Positions 56,219 to 64,000 of a stretch of DNA of 64,000 bases are shown here, piece by piece (the first letter of the stretch is position 1; every line of letters starts with the position of its first letter). The notes below the pieces were generated by a model. It had not been told where the DNA came from and searched no databases. It saw nothing but the letters and a program-made list of their open reading frames with translations. The position numbers and the translations under genes were made by a program. Source of the stretch: Alphaproteobacteria bacterium (GTDB taxonomy: Bacteria; Pseudomonadota; Alphaproteobacteria; Sphingomonadales; Sphingomonadaceae); assembly GCA_030431875.1 (NCBI GenBank), contig JAUIIG010000008.1, forward strand, positions 1 through 64,000. Reading direction: 5' to 3'.

Positions 56219-57166
56219 TCAGACGCCCATCGATTCGCGGGGATTGTCCTTGTCCGTCCAGCCTTCTAGGCGGAAGGCCAGATCCGACAGGTCTTCGGGC
56301 AGGTGGATTTCCAGCGTTACCAACTGGTCACCACGGGTGCCGTCCTTCTTGCTGAAGCCCTTGCCCTTCATCCGCAGCACCTTGCCCGAACTGGACCCTG
56401 CAGCGATGGTCAGCATGACCGGGCCATCAACCGTAGGCACCTTGATCTTGGCCCCATTTACGGCCTCGTCCAGCCGGATCGGCAGGTCCAGTCGCACGTC
56501 ATCGCCGTCGCGGTAGAAGAACGGGTGCGCCTGCACGTCGATCACGACGATGCCGTCGCCGTTGCCGCCGGGTCCGGCCTGGCCCTTGCCCTTCAGGCGC
56601 ATGGTGGTGCCGTCCTCGACCCCGGCCGGCAGGCCCAGGTCGATGGTCTTGCCGTCCGCCAGCGTGATGCGCTGCTTGGTGCGCGCTGCCGCGTCGACGA
56701 AGGGCACGGCCAGCTTGTAACGGATGTCCGCGCCCTTCTTGGGCGGCGGAGGCGGCGGAGAGCGAAAGCCCGACTGTTGGCGGCGGCTGCCGTTGTTGCC
56801 GCGCCCGAAGAGGCCTTCGAACAGGTCGGAAAGGTCCATCTCCTCGCCGCCGCCGAAACCCTGGAAGTCGCGCTGCGAATAGCCGCCGTTGCCGCCCGGA
56901 CGTCCACCGCCGAAACCGCCCCCCATACCGAAAGGCATCGAGGGGTTGCCGTCAGCGTCGATCTCGCCGCGGTCGAACTGCGCTCGCTTGTCCTTGTCGG
57001 ACAGCAGGTCGTAGGCCTGCGTCACCTTGCTGAACTTCTCCGCGGCCTGCGGATTGTCCTTGTTGCGGTCCGGATGCAGTTCCTTTGCGAGCTTGCGGTA
57101 GGCAGACTTGATGTCTGCCTCGCTCGCGGAACGGCTCACGCCGAGAAGGGTATAGGGGTCGCCCAT
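56219..57166 (-). CDS. DnaJ/CbpA-like J-domain co-chaperone without zinc finger
   Basis: The 315-aa protein has an N-terminal J domain (YTLLGVSRSASEADIKSAYR, HPD in ELHPDRNKD). A G/F-rich linker follows (GMGGGFGGGRPGGNGG), and the DnaJ C-terminal substrate-binding domains begin at residue ~150. The CxxCxGxG zinc repeats of DnaJ are absent, as in CbpA. It stimulates DnaK. It points away from pdxH, with 187 bp between them containing only the tandem TGTTCCA half-repeats near 57324. Confidence 0.9.
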   Translation of the reverse strand: MGDPYTLLGVSRSASEADIKSAYRKLAKELHPDRNKDNPQAAEKFSKVTQAYDLLSDKDKRAQFDRGEIDADGNPSMPFGMGGGFGGGRPGGNGGYSQRDFQGFGGGEEMDLSDLFEGLFGRGNNGSRRQQSGFRSPPPPPPKKGADIRYKLAVPFVDAAARTKQRITLADGKTIDLGLPAGVEDGTTMRLKGKGQAGPGGNGDGIVVIDVQAHPFFYRDGDDVRLDLPIRLDEAVNGAKIKVPTVDGPVMLTIAAGSSSGKVLRMKGKGFSKKDGTRGDQLVTLEIHLPEDLSDLAFRLEGWTDKDNPRESMGV

Positions 57167-57353
57167 GGTGTGTTAGCTAGGTAATGCGGGTGCAATAGGC
57201 AAGAGAATGCCTTCCCTACCGCGAAGTGCCGCGATAGGTGCGCAGGCATGACTTGCAGGCACTCCTCGGGCGAACGGACGAAAAGTCTTCCTGACGAGGG
57301 CGCTTTTCTTGCTCCAGGACCGTGTTCCATGTGTTCCACATTAGGCCCCGATA

Positions 57354-57956
57354 ATGACTGACAACGCCATCCCCGTGATCGATCCCTTCGTGCTGTTCGA
57401 CGCCTGGTTCGCCGAAGCTTGCGACAGCGAGCCCAACGATCCCAATGCCATGGCGCTGGCCACGGCCACGCCCGATGCCGCGCCTTCGGTGCGCATGGTA
57501 TTGCTGAAGGGGCATGATGAGCGCGGCTTCGTCTTTTACACCAATGCCCAGAGCCGGAAGGGCAGCGAAGTGCTGGCCAATCCGCAAGCCGCGCTGCTGT
57601 TCCACTGGAAGAGCCTGCGCCGCCAGGTCCGTATCGAGGGACCACTTGCGGAAGTGACGCCGGAAGAGGCCGACGCATATTTCCATTCGCGCCCCTTCGT
57701 CAGCCAGGTGGGCTCTGCCGCCAGCGACCAGTCGCGCCCGCTCGATTCGCGCCAGACCTACACTGACCGCGTCGATGCCCTGCGCGCCGAATACGAGGCG
57801 ACCGGCGAAGTTCCCCGCCCGGCGCACTGGACGGGCTTCCGGCTGGACCCGGCGGCCATCGAGTTCTGGACCGACCGCCCCAACCGCCTGCACGAACGAC
57901 GCCGCTTCACGCGCGATGTGGAGGGCGGCTGGACCAGCACGCTGCTTTACCCGTGA
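57354..57956 (+). CDS. pdxH: Pyridoxamine 5'-phosphate oxidase
   Basis: The 200-aa FMN enzyme has [39 protein letters not shown] and the C-terminal [15 protein letters not shown], all diagnostic for PdxH. It oxidises PNP/PMP to PLP. The stop overlaps the cation-efflux start (GTGA). No strong ribosome site precedes the ATG. Confidence 0.95.
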   Translation: MTDNAIPVIDPFVLFDAWFAEACDSEPNDPNAMALATATPDAAPSVRMVLLKGHDERGFVFYTNAQSRKGSEVLANPQAALLFHWKSLRRQVRIEGPLAEVTPEEADAYFHSRPFVSQVGSAASDQSRPLDSRQTYTDRVDALRAEYEATGEVPRPAHWTGFRLDPAAIEFWTDRPNRLHERRRFTRDVEGGWTSTLLYP

Positions 57957-58900
57957 GCGTCTCGGTCCATGAACGCGCCAAGCTGACGCAGAGCGCCGCG
58001 CTTGCCTCTATCGTCACGGCCCTGTTCCTGGCGGGCATGAAGGTCTGGGCTGTTCTGCAGACCGATTCGACCGCCATGCTCGGCAGCCTTGCCGATACAT
58101 CGCTGGACTTGATTGCCAGCGTAGGCACCTTGGTGGGCGTCTGGATCGCCGCCCGTCCCGCAGATGAGGATCACCGCTTCGGCCACGGCAAGGCAGAGGC
58201 GCTCGCCGCCATGTTCCAGGTCGTGTTGATCACCATGTCGGCAGCCGGCCTTGCCTACCGCGCGATCGACCAACTGCTGCTGGGAGCCCGTCCGGCAGGT
58301 GCTGACGAGGGCATCGTCGTCTCGGTCATCGCCATGATCGGTACACTCGCCCTGCTGGCATGGCAGCGGCACGTGATCCGCAAGACGGGCAGCCTCGCAA
58401 TCTCGACCGACCACCTGCATTACAAGTCGGACCTGCTGCTCAACCTCGCCGTGATCGCGGCGCTGGTGCTCGACACCTACCTCGCGGTTTCGGGTGCGGA
58501 CGCGCTGTTCGGTCTCGCCATCGCCCTGTGGTTGGCCTGGGGCGCCTGGCGCGCCGCGGGCGAAGCGATCGACCACCTGATGGACAAGGAATGGCCGGAG
58601 GAGAAACGCGAGGCCTTCCTCGAAGTACTCGCCCGCCAGCCGGAGCTGCGCGGTGTGCATGACCTGCGCACCCGCACCAGTGGCGCCCACGACTTTGTCC
58701 AGTTCCACGCCTCGGTCGATGGCTCGATGAGTGTCTCCGAAGCCCACCGGATCATGGACGAGATCGAGGCACGAATCGAAAAGGAGTTTCCCGGCGTCGA
58801 AGTGCTGATCCACCCTGATCCCGAGGGCCTTGCCGACGAAACGGGGCTGGCCGTGGAAGAACTGCTTCCCGGCGTCCGTGAAGAGAAAGACGACGAATGA
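57953..58900 (+). CDS. Cation diffusion facilitator family transporter (FieF-like)
   Basis: The 315-aa protein begins at GTG 57953. It has six predicted helices and the metal sites DTSLDLIASVG and HRFGHGKAEAL. A C-terminal cytoplasmic ferredoxin-like domain (RTRTSGAHDFVQFHASVDGSM) follows. It would export Zn2+/Fe2+ in exchange for protons. It overlaps both neighbours by 4 nt, so pdxH-CDF-PhzF are one operon. Confidence 0.92.
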   Translation: MSVSVHERAKLTQSAALASIVTALFLAGMKVWAVLQTDSTAMLGSLADTSLDLIASVGTLVGVWIAARPADEDHRFGHGKAEALAAMFQVVLITMSAAGLAYRAIDQLLLGARPAGADEGIVVSVIAMIGTLALLAWQRHVIRKTGSLAISTDHLHYKSDLLLNLAVIAALVLDTYLAVSGADALFGLAIALWLAWGAWRAAGEAIDHLMDKEWPEEKREAFLEVLARQPELRGVHDLRTRTSGAHDFVQFHASVDGSMSVSEAHRIMDEIEARIEKEFPGVEVLIHPDPEGLADETGLAVEELLPGVREEKDDE

Positions 58901-59727
58901 GCCGCAAATCGATCCCCTACTGGCACGTCGATGCCTTTGCCGATCGCCCCTTTGCCGGGAACCAGGCGGCGGTAGTGGTGTTCGAGGGCAGCTATCCGGA
59001 CGACCAAGTACTGGTGGCGATTGCCGAAGAGAACCAGTTCGCGGAAACCGCCTTCCTGCTGCGCGATGCGAGCGGGGCGGCCGACTGGGAACTGCGCTGG
59101 TTCACCCCTACGATGGAGATCCGTCTCTGCGGCCATGCCACGCTGGCGAGCGGACACGTGCTGCTTGAGCGGGACGGCGGCGAGCGGGTGACCTTTCGTA
59201 CGCGCAAGGCGGGCGTGCTGACGGTGAGCCGCGCGGCTGATGGTTATGCGCTGGCCTTGCCTGCCATCCCGACAGAGCCGGGCGAATGGCCCGAGGCGGT
59301 GGAGCTGCTGGGCGCGACACCGCGCGAAGTCTGGCTCAACCCCGATCGCTACGGTGTCTACCTGTTCGATAGCACTGACGAGGTGCTCGCGCTCGATCCG
59401 GACCTGCGCGGACTGAAGGCACTGGGGGACGACCAGTTCATCTGCACAGCTCCAGGCAAGGATACCGATGTTATCAGCCGCGTTTTCGTGCCGGGCGGCG
59501 GCGTCGACGAGGACAGCTTCACCGGCTCTGCCCATGCCGTGCTGACCCCGTTCTGGACCGCCAGGCTGGGGCGCGACAGCTTCACCGCCTTCCAGGCCTC
59601 GCAGCGCGGCGGTCATGCGACCTGCACGCTGGAAAGGGACCCGGCGGGAGACCCAACCGGTGACAGGGCCGTGCTCGGCGGCGACTGCGTAACCGTGGTG
59701 GAGGGGCGCTTTTACCTCAAAGGGTAG
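58897..59727 (+). CDS. PhzF family isomerase/epimerase
   Basis: The 276-aa protein has the PhzF opening (YWHVDAFADRPFAGNQAAVVV), the catalytic Glu in EENQFAETAFL and the second-half signature FVPGGGVDEDSFTGSAHAVLTPFW. The fold is two diaminopimelate-epimerase-like halves. No phenazine genes are near, so the reaction is unknown. Its last 16 bp overlap the convergent serine hydrolase gene. Confidence 0.9.
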   Translation: MSRKSIPYWHVDAFADRPFAGNQAAVVVFEGSYPDDQVLVAIAEENQFAETAFLLRDASGAADWELRWFTPTMEIRLCGHATLASGHVLLERDGGERVTFRTRKAGVLTVSRAADGYALALPAIPTEPGEWPEAVELLGATPREVWLNPDRYGVYLFDSTDEVLALDPDLRGLKALGDDQFICTAPGKDTDVISRVFVPGGGVDEDSFTGSAHAVLTPFWTARLGRDSFTAFQASQRGGHATCTLERDPAGDPTGDRAVLGGDCVTVVEGRFYLKG

Positions 59728-60866
59728 AGCGCCATCAGGTCGGCAATGCGCGCTTCGGCGGCGCGGCCTTCGCTGCCTTCGGACTTGCCCAGCCGCACCA
59801 CGGTCAGGCCCTGGGTGGGAGAAACGTGGACGAACTGCCCCAGGTGGCCGCGCATGGCGAAGATGTCGGTCGATATGCGCCCGCCGAAGAAGGCGTCGCG
59901 ATTGGCTTCCTCGGCATTGCGATTGAGCCAGAGGTGGGCACCGTAGTCGGGTGAAGCGGGGCTGGACCGGCGCATGAATTCGACCCAGCGGCGCGGCACG
60001 ACCTGCACGCCGCCCACCGATCCGCCGTTGCGCAGCAACTCGCCGACCTTGCCCCAGTCGCGCGCCGTGGCGAAGACCCAGCTGCCGCCCACCAGAGTGC
60101 CGGAGCGGTCGTACTCGCCGCGCAGCGATGCCGCGCCGAGAGGTTCGGCAAGGCGCGACGTAATGAAGTCTGCCACTGCGCGTTGCCGCTGCCCGGGCGT
60201 GCCATCGGGCGCCAATGTATCGGCGATGATGTCGGCAATGATCACCGTGGTGGCGGTGGAGTAAGCAAAGCGTTCGCCGGGTGGATCGCGCAGGGGCTGT
60301 GCTTCGGCCCAGCCTGCCATGTCCTCGCGCCCTTCGAGGAACAGCATGCGTACTTCCGATGCGGTATAGAGCGGTTCGATATTCTCTTCGTTGTAGAGGC
60401 CGGACCGCATTTGCAGCAGGTAGCGCAGGGTAATGGCCGCGCGCGGATCGCCTGCGCGCTGCCACAAGGCAACCGGTGCCGCCTGGTCTAGATCGAGCCG
60501 GCCCTCCGCTACCATCGCCCCGGCCAGCAGGCCGGTAACGGTCTTGCCCATCGACCAGCCGATCAGGGGCATGTCGGCGGAGTATCCCTCGGCATAGCGC
60601 TCGGCGACCACCTCGCCGTTGTGCATGACCACCAGTGCCCGCGTCTCGCCGACCTCTTCGTCAGTGAACAGGGCGTCCACTGCCCGCGCCAGCTGCTCGC
60701 GCGGGACGCCCGGATCGGCGTTTACGGCGGCGAGCGCAGTGTCGGACAAGGGCGGCGGACCGGGCGGCTCCGATTGTGAGCAGGCCAGCAACAGCAAGGG
60801 CGCGATCAGGCTTGGCGCAAGCTTGCGCAGGCGGCTAAGGAAGTGGCGACCGGACATCGTGGCCAT
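59712..60866 (-). CDS. Beta-lactamase-fold serine hydrolase (lipoprotein)
   Basis: From ATG 60866 the protein is 384 aa; the track start at 60941 would overlap the divergent gene. A signal peptide ends with lipobox-like LLLLACSQ. The class C/DD-peptidase-like fold has S-x-x-K in GWSMGKTVTG and the second motif YST in FAYSTATTVI. It may be an esterase or peptidase acting in the periplasm; nothing shows beta-lactam resistance. ATG 60857 is an alternative start. Confidence 0.85.
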   Translation of the reverse strand: MATMSGRHFLSRLRKLAPSLIAPLLLLACSQSEPPGPPPLSDTALAAVNADPGVPREQLARAVDALFTDEEVGETRALVVMHNGEVVAERYAEGYSADMPLIGWSMGKTVTGLLAGAMVAEGRLDLDQAAPVALWQRAGDPRAAITLRYLLQMRSGLYNEENIEPLYTASEVRMLFLEGREDMAGWAEAQPLRDPPGERFAYSTATTVIIADIIADTLAPDGTPGQRQRAVADFITSRLAEPLGAASLRGEYDRSGTLVGGSWVFATARDWGKVGELLRNGGSVGGVQVVPRRWVEFMRRSSPASPDYGAHLWLNRNAEEANRDAFFGGRISTDIFAMRGHLGQFVHVSPTQGLTVVRLGKSEGSEGRAAEARIADLMALYPLR

Positions 60867-60888
60867 GCAATCAGACAGGACGACAAGA

Positions 60889-61227
60889 ATGGCAAATGCA
60901 AAAACGGCTCGCACCCGTCGCTGGCCAAAATTGTTGGCCATTGTGGCGCTGCTGCTGGCCGGTGCCTGGTGGCTCTACGGCGATTCGGTTCGGGCCTATG
61001 CCCGGGCCGGGACGGCCTATGGCGTCAAGAATGCCTGTTCCTGTCGCTATATTTCGAACCGCAGCCTCGATTCCTGCGAAACCGATTTCCTCTCAAGGAT
61101 GCACCTGATCTGGCTGAGCGAAGACGAGGGCGAGCAGAGCGTGACGGCGCGGATCCCGCTGATCGAAAGCACGACTGCGTCCTTTGACGAAGACTACGGC
61201 TGCGTGCTGGAGCCCTGGGAAGGCTAG
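60889..61227 (+). CDS. Small membrane-anchored protein with four cysteines
   Basis: From ATG 60889 the protein is 112 aa. It has a basic N-terminus, one membrane helix ([17 protein letters not shown]) and a periplasmic part with Cys in [15 protein letters not shown] and YGCVLEP. It looks structurally stabilised by disulfides. A family of similar proteins beside serine hydrolases seems familiar in sphingomonads, but I cannot name it. It lies divergent from the serine hydrolase (22-bp gap) and overlaps mnmA's stop by 4 nt. Confidence 0.72.
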   Translation: MANAKTARTRRWPKLLAIVALLLAGAWWLYGDSVRAYARAGTAYGVKNACSCRYISNRSLDSCETDFLSRMHLIWLSEDEGEQSVTARIPLIESTTASFDEDYGCVLEPWEG

Positions 61228-62387
61228 CCGGCGCTCGGGGCTTTCTCGGTCCCTTCGATCCAGCCGCCACCGACGACACGGTCACCGGCATAGATCACTG
61301 CGGCCTGTCCGGGAGCCACGCCGTACTCGGGTGTTGCGAAACGGATCGTCACTCCTGCCCCGTCGCCCAAAGACCCTTCCAGTGTTACCGGCACCGGCTG
61401 GGCCATCGAGCGGACCTTGGCCGTCAGCGGCACGTCCGGCAGCGGGCCGATGCGGTTGGTCTCGACGATCTGTGCGGCGGACACGGCGAGCATGCGCTTC
61501 GGCCCCACCAACACTTGCGCGGCTTCCGGATCGAGGCCGACCACGTAGAGCGGTTCCGGCTGGCCGCCGATCTCGAGCCCGCGGCGCTGGCCGACGGTGT
61601 AGTGGATGATGCCCGGGTGCTGGCCCAGCACCTCGCCCGTCTCAGCGTGGACGATCTCGCCCGCCTTGGCGCCTTCGGGACGCATCTTCTTGACGATCTT
61701 GGCGTAGTCGCCATCGGGTACGAAACAGATGTCCTGGCTGTCGGGCTTGTTCGCCACCACCAGCCCGAAGGCCTCGGCAATGGCGCGCACTTCGGTCTTG
61801 GGCAGGCCGCCCAGCGGGAAGCGCAAGTAGTCGAGCTGTTCTTCGGTGGTGGCGTAGAGGAAATAGGACTGGTCGCGCGCCGGATCGAGCGCACGGTGCA
61901 GTTCGACGCCGTGTTCCGCCTCGACCCGGCGGACATAGTGGCCCGTGGCCAGGCAATCGGCACCCAGCTCCTTCGCCATGCGCAGCAGGTCGGTGAACTT
62001 GGGGCCCATGTTGCAGCGGATGCAGGGGATCGGGGTGCGCCCGGCGAGGTATTCGTCAGCGAAGGTCTCGACCACTTCCTCGCGGAAGCTCGATTCGTGA
62101 TCGAAGACGTAGTGCGCGATGCCCAGCCGGTCTGCCACCATACGCGCGTCGCGGATGTCGTCGCCGGCGCAGCAGGCGCCCTTGCGGCCCGTGGCGGCAC
62201 CATAGTCGTAGAGCTGCAGGGTAATGCCCATGACCTCTGCGCCCGTGGCGGCAGCTAGCGCCGCGACCACCGAGGAGTCGACGCCGCCCGACATGGCAAC
62301 CACGATCCGGCAGTCGGCAGCCGGCCGGGGCAGGTCGAAAAGCGCTTCGGGATTAACCGAAACCGGGAGATCGGCGGCAATGGTCAT
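61224..62387 (-). CDS. mnmA: tRNA-specific 2-thiouridylase MnmA
   Basis: From ATG 62387 ([11 protein letters not shown]) the protein is 387 aa. It has the PP-loop SGGVDSSV (33-40), catalytic Cys in [11 protein letters not shown] and the second in DSQDICF. Following [11 protein letters not shown] is typical of alphaproteobacterial MnmA. It adds sulfur to U34 of Lys, Glu and Gln tRNAs, the same wobble base modified by MnmE/MnmG elsewhere in this window. Confidence 0.95.
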   Translation of the reverse strand: MTIAADLPVSVNPEALFDLPRPAADCRIVVAMSGGVDSSVVAALAAATGAEVMGITLQLYDYGAATGRKGACCAGDDIRDARMVADRLGIAHYVFDHESSFREEVVETFADEYLAGRTPIPCIRCNMGPKFTDLLRMAKELGADCLATGHYVRRVEAEHGVELHRALDPARDQSYFLYATTEEQLDYLRFPLGGLPKTEVRAIAEAFGLVVANKPDSQDICFVPDGDYAKIVKKMRPEGAKAGEIVHAETGEVLGQHPGIIHYTVGQRRGLEIGGQPEPLYVVGLDPEAAQVLVGPKRMLAVSAAQIVETNRIGPLPDVPLTAKVRSMAQPVPVTLEGSLGDGAGVTIRFATPEYGVAPGQAAVIYAGDRVVGGGWIEGTEKAPSAG

Positions 62388-62452
62388 GACGCGGCGGCGC
62401 ATACACGGCGCAGCGCGCAGGTGAAACCCCGTCTGCACCTCTCAAGGTTCGG

Positions 62453-62467
62453 TTAAAGGCAGCTTTA
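62453..62467 (+). promoter_or_regulatory. CtrA-like box TTAA-N7-TTTA upstream of the sciP operon
   Basis: TTAA at 62453-62456, seven bases, TTTA at 62464-62467, in the 116-bp gap between divergent mnmA and the sciP operon. In Caulobacter sciP is itself a CtrA target, which makes this site plausible. Confidence 0.55.
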
Positions 62468-62503
62468 CCGCATGTTGACGCTTGCGCGCTAAAGCCGGTG
62501 ACC

Positions 62504-62842
62504 ATGTTCGAGGGAAAGCTTCCTTTCGCGCCCGAAGCGCGCAGTGCAGCCACCGGCGAAGTGCCGGAGGAGGCCCTGTGCGAAATGTCCTGGGCGGACC
62601 TTGTGGCCAAGCTGGCAGCAGCGCGCGACCTGCGTGCTTCGCTGGCGGAACCGGAAGATTCGACCCTGGCCAGCTTCGATGCGGGCTCGGCGCGGCACCT
62701 CGCGCTGCATCACGAACCGATGCGGCACGAGGATTACGAACGGAGTGTTAACCCTGATGATTTAGGCAATGGCAAAGGGGCGTGCGGCAAAGCGTCTGAA
62801 GGCGCTGAACGCAAGCAACCTGCCATCCGAGGTAATACATGA
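62504..62842 (+). CDS. Uncharacterised protein translationally coupled to sciP
   Basis: The 112-aa protein (MFEGKLPFAPEARSAATGEV) has a helical middle (LVAKLAAARDLRASLAE) and a polar, probably disordered end. A GTG two codons upstream is an alternative start. I do not recognise it. Its stop overlaps the sciP start (ATGA), and a CtrA-like box lies ~37 bp upstream. The context suggests a cell-cycle role, but only by association. Confidence 0.65.
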   Translation: MFEGKLPFAPEARSAATGEVPEEALCEMSWADLVAKLAAARDLRASLAEPEDSTLASFDAGSARHLALHHEPMRHEDYERSVNPDDLGNGKGACGKASEGAERKQPAIRGNT

Positions 62843-63138
62843 TCGAAAACCAGAAAATCCGACCGGCGCAGGTGATTGGCCCCCTTGGTGAGCCGCTCAC
62901 CATCGATGATCTTCCTTCGCCGAAGACGAAGCGCTGGGTCGTGCGGCGCAAGGCCGAGGTCGTGGCTGCGGTCAACGGCGGCCTGCTCACCATCGACGAG
63001 GTACTCGAGCGCTACAACCTGACGCTGGAAGAATTCGCCGGCTGGCAGCGTGCTGTCGATCGTTCGGGCATGCAGGGCCTGCGCGTGACGCGCATCCAGC
63101 ACTACCGCGATCTTTACGAGCGCCAGCTGAAATACTGA
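62839..63138 (+). CDS. sciP: CtrA inhibitor SciP (DUF1153)
   Basis: The 99-aa protein has the DUF1153/SciP core: LPSPKTKRWVVRRKAEVV, then LLTIDEVLERYNLTLEEFAGWQRAVD, and RVTRIQHYRDL. SciP binds CtrA-dependent promoters and blocks CtrA transcription in G1 in Caulobacter. It is coupled to the upstream unknown gene and followed by a 13-bp-stem hairpin. Confidence 0.93.
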   Translation: MIENQKIRPAQVIGPLGEPLTIDDLPSPKTKRWVVRRKAEVVAAVNGGLLTIDEVLERYNLTLEEFAGWQRAVDRSGMQGLRVTRIQHYRDLYERQLKY

Positions 63139-63166
63139 TCGTTCGGACTGCGGCCCGCCGTCATCC

Positions 63167-63206
63167 AAGCAGGCCCGCGCGCCCATATGGGTTCGCGGGC
63201 CTGCTT
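63167..63206 (+). terminator. Hairpin downstream of sciP
   Basis: AAGCAGGCCCGCG pairs perfectly with CGCGGGCCTGCTT (13 bp), followed by GTGCTT. Strong stem, weak U-run; likely the end of the sciP transcript. Confidence 0.6.
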
Positions 63207-63299
63207 GTGCTTGCGCTTGTGGAATCGCGTCTCGCGTTTATGATCCCCGCCATCAAGAGGGGCTGCCCACCGGCAGTCCGGAGAAGGGGAGCAACGAGT

Positions 63300-63566
63300 A
63301 TGGACATTTTCGTAGAACACGGCTGGCTCGGCTGGATCATCGTTGGCGGCCTTGCGGGCGCGGTGGCGAAGTTCCTCATGCCCGGCAAGGACGGTGGCAA
63401 TATCATCATGACCATCCTGCTGGGCATTGCCGGCGCAGCGATCGCGGGTTTCCTCGGCAATGCGATCGGCTGGTACGAACAGGGTGAAGGCCCCGGCTTT
63501 ATCGCCGCCGTGGTCGGCGCGCTGATCCTGCTGGTCATCTATCGCCAGGTGAAAAAGCGGGGCTAG
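63300..63566 (+). CDS. GlsB/YeaQ/YmgE family stress-associated membrane protein
   Basis: From ATG 63300 (AAGGGGAG upstream) the protein is 88 aa with three hydrophobic glycine-rich segments (WIIVGGLAGAVAKFLMPG, ILLGIAGAAIAGFLGNAIGW, FIAAVVGALILLVIY). This is the transglycosylase-associated/GlsB pattern. Such proteins are induced by stress, and their role is unclear. The track ORF extends further upstream without a ribosome site. Confidence 0.88.
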   Translation: MDIFVEHGWLGWIIVGGLAGAVAKFLMPGKDGGNIIMTILLGIAGAAIAGFLGNAIGWYEQGEGPGFIAAVVGALILLVIYRQVKKRG

Positions 63567-63620
63567 GTCACGCTGTTTGCGGAAGGCCATTTCGCAGACA
63601 ATTTGTTACAAATGCGATGA

Positions 63621-63652
63621 GGGCGGGAAACGGCTGTTTTCCGCCCTTTTTC
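63621..63652 (+). terminator. Intrinsic terminator after the GlsB-type gene
   Basis: AGGGCGGgAAA and TTTtCCGCCCT form a stem followed by TTTTTC. A standard Rho-independent signal. Confidence 0.8.
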
Positions 63653-63819
63653 GCACCTGCAACATCGTTTCATCGACCCGGGTTGCTGCTTTGCAGAAGC
63701 CCGCATTGCGCCTTGCGGCCCATCGGCGCTATGGGGCGCTTCTACGGCCATTGGGGCTGGTCGCGCCGCCTGCACGCCTGTGCTAGGGCCGCGCTTGCAA
63801 TGGATAAGGCACTTTGCCG

Positions 63820-64000
63820 ATGAATTACGAGACGAAGGTGGACCTCTCCGACACCGAAAACGGGATGACGCTGGACGAGCAGGCCGCCCGGCGCAAGCGC
63901 ATGTGGATCGTGCTGGCCATCGTATTGGGCGGTGCACTTATCGCTGCGCTCATGCTCACCGGCGGCGAAGAAGAAGCACCGTTCAGTGGTGAGGGCCGCG
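63820..64000 (+). CDS. RND efflux periplasmic adaptor subunit (partial, 3' end off window)
   Basis: The ATG at 63820 opens 60 codons to the window edge. They begin MNYETKVDLSDTENG, then a basic stretch (AARRKRMW) and one membrane helix (IVLAIVLGGALIAALML) followed by acidic residues. This is the N-terminal pattern of AcrA/MexA-type adaptors in sphingomonads. The diagnostic lipoyl and beta-barrel domains lie beyond the window, so the call is tentative. Confidence 0.55.
   Translation, partial: MNYETKVDLSDTENGMTLDEQAARRKRMWIVLAIVLGGALIAALMLTGGEEEAPFSGEGR

Noticed and set aside
57324-57341. TGTTCCATGTGTTCCACA as a fifth parS
   Set aside because: The two TGTTCCA halves are in direct, not inverted, orientation, so the palindrome ParB needs is missing.
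58477-60465. 662-aa minus-strand ORF over the cation exporter, PhzF and serine hydrolase genes
   Set aside because: It is a frame shadow spanning several known genes; Arg-rich with no recognisable domain.

Overview
The window is a gene-dense, high-G+C (by eye roughly two thirds) piece of an alphaproteobacterial chromosome. The gene families point to Sphingomonadales, most likely Erythrobacteraceae: HemJ rather than HemG/HemY, a CarD-ferredoxin-S4-Suv3-type helicase run, SciP and TrcR cell-cycle regulators, and many sphingomonad-type hypothetical proteins. I saw no rRNA, tRNA, IS element, prophage or CRISPR array.

Region 1 (1-14.2 kb) is the chromosome origin neighbourhood. Leftward genes hpf, dnaQ, coaE, aroE, maf and the PPDK regulator diverge from rightward genes hemE, hemJ, rho, mnmE, mnmG, rsmG, parA and parB. 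This is the order known around the Caulobacter and Rickettsia origins. The ~300-bp hemE/PDRP gap carries an AT-rich tract, DnaA-box-like sequences, long inverted repeats and a cluster of GANTC sites. Four parS palindromes lie in mnmE, the mnmE-mnmG gap, mnmG and rsmG, next to parAB.

Region 2 (14.3-32.3 kb) holds envelope and redox genes, tRNA modification (tsaC/sua5), the carD/fdxA/S4/helicase cluster, a cell-wall M23 peptidase, hemB, two tandem acetyltransferases, a membrane-spermidine-synthase fusion, a gamma carbonic anhydrase and a DUF167 gene. At 31.7-32.3 kb the last 46 bp of the DUF167 gene are repeated downstream. The two copies flank a ~485-bp visibly lower-G+C insert that encodes a possible 35-aa basic peptide. 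This looks like the scar of an integrated element.

Region 3 (32.3-49 kb) contains a SulP transporter without a STAS domain, an M1 peptidase, ClpA, a quinone oxidoreductase, a metallophosphoesterase-glycosyltransferase pair, TrcR, a bactofilin coupled to an M23 peptidase, proA, an aldo/keto reductase, nadD and rsfS. Region 4 (49-64 kb) contains rlmH, an EnvC-like factor, ctpA, dsbB, coq7, fabI, a YihY protein, a J-domain protein, pdxH, a cation exporter, PhzF, a serine hydrolase, mnmA, the sciP operon, a GlsB-type protein and the start of an RND adaptor gene.

Two non-coding patterns stand out. First, three copies of a ~100-nt multi-hairpin repeat flank the rlmH-envC block at 49.0 and 50.9-51.1 kb; their 8-bp stems co-vary while the tail GTCCTCG is fixed. 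Second, three TTAA-N7-TTTA boxes of CtrA type occur in the window, all upstream of genes: a glycine-zipper envelope protein, an M23 peptidase and the sciP operon. Together with SciP, TrcR, ParAB and the GANTC-rich origin they suggest that much of the cell-cycle machinery is encoded here.
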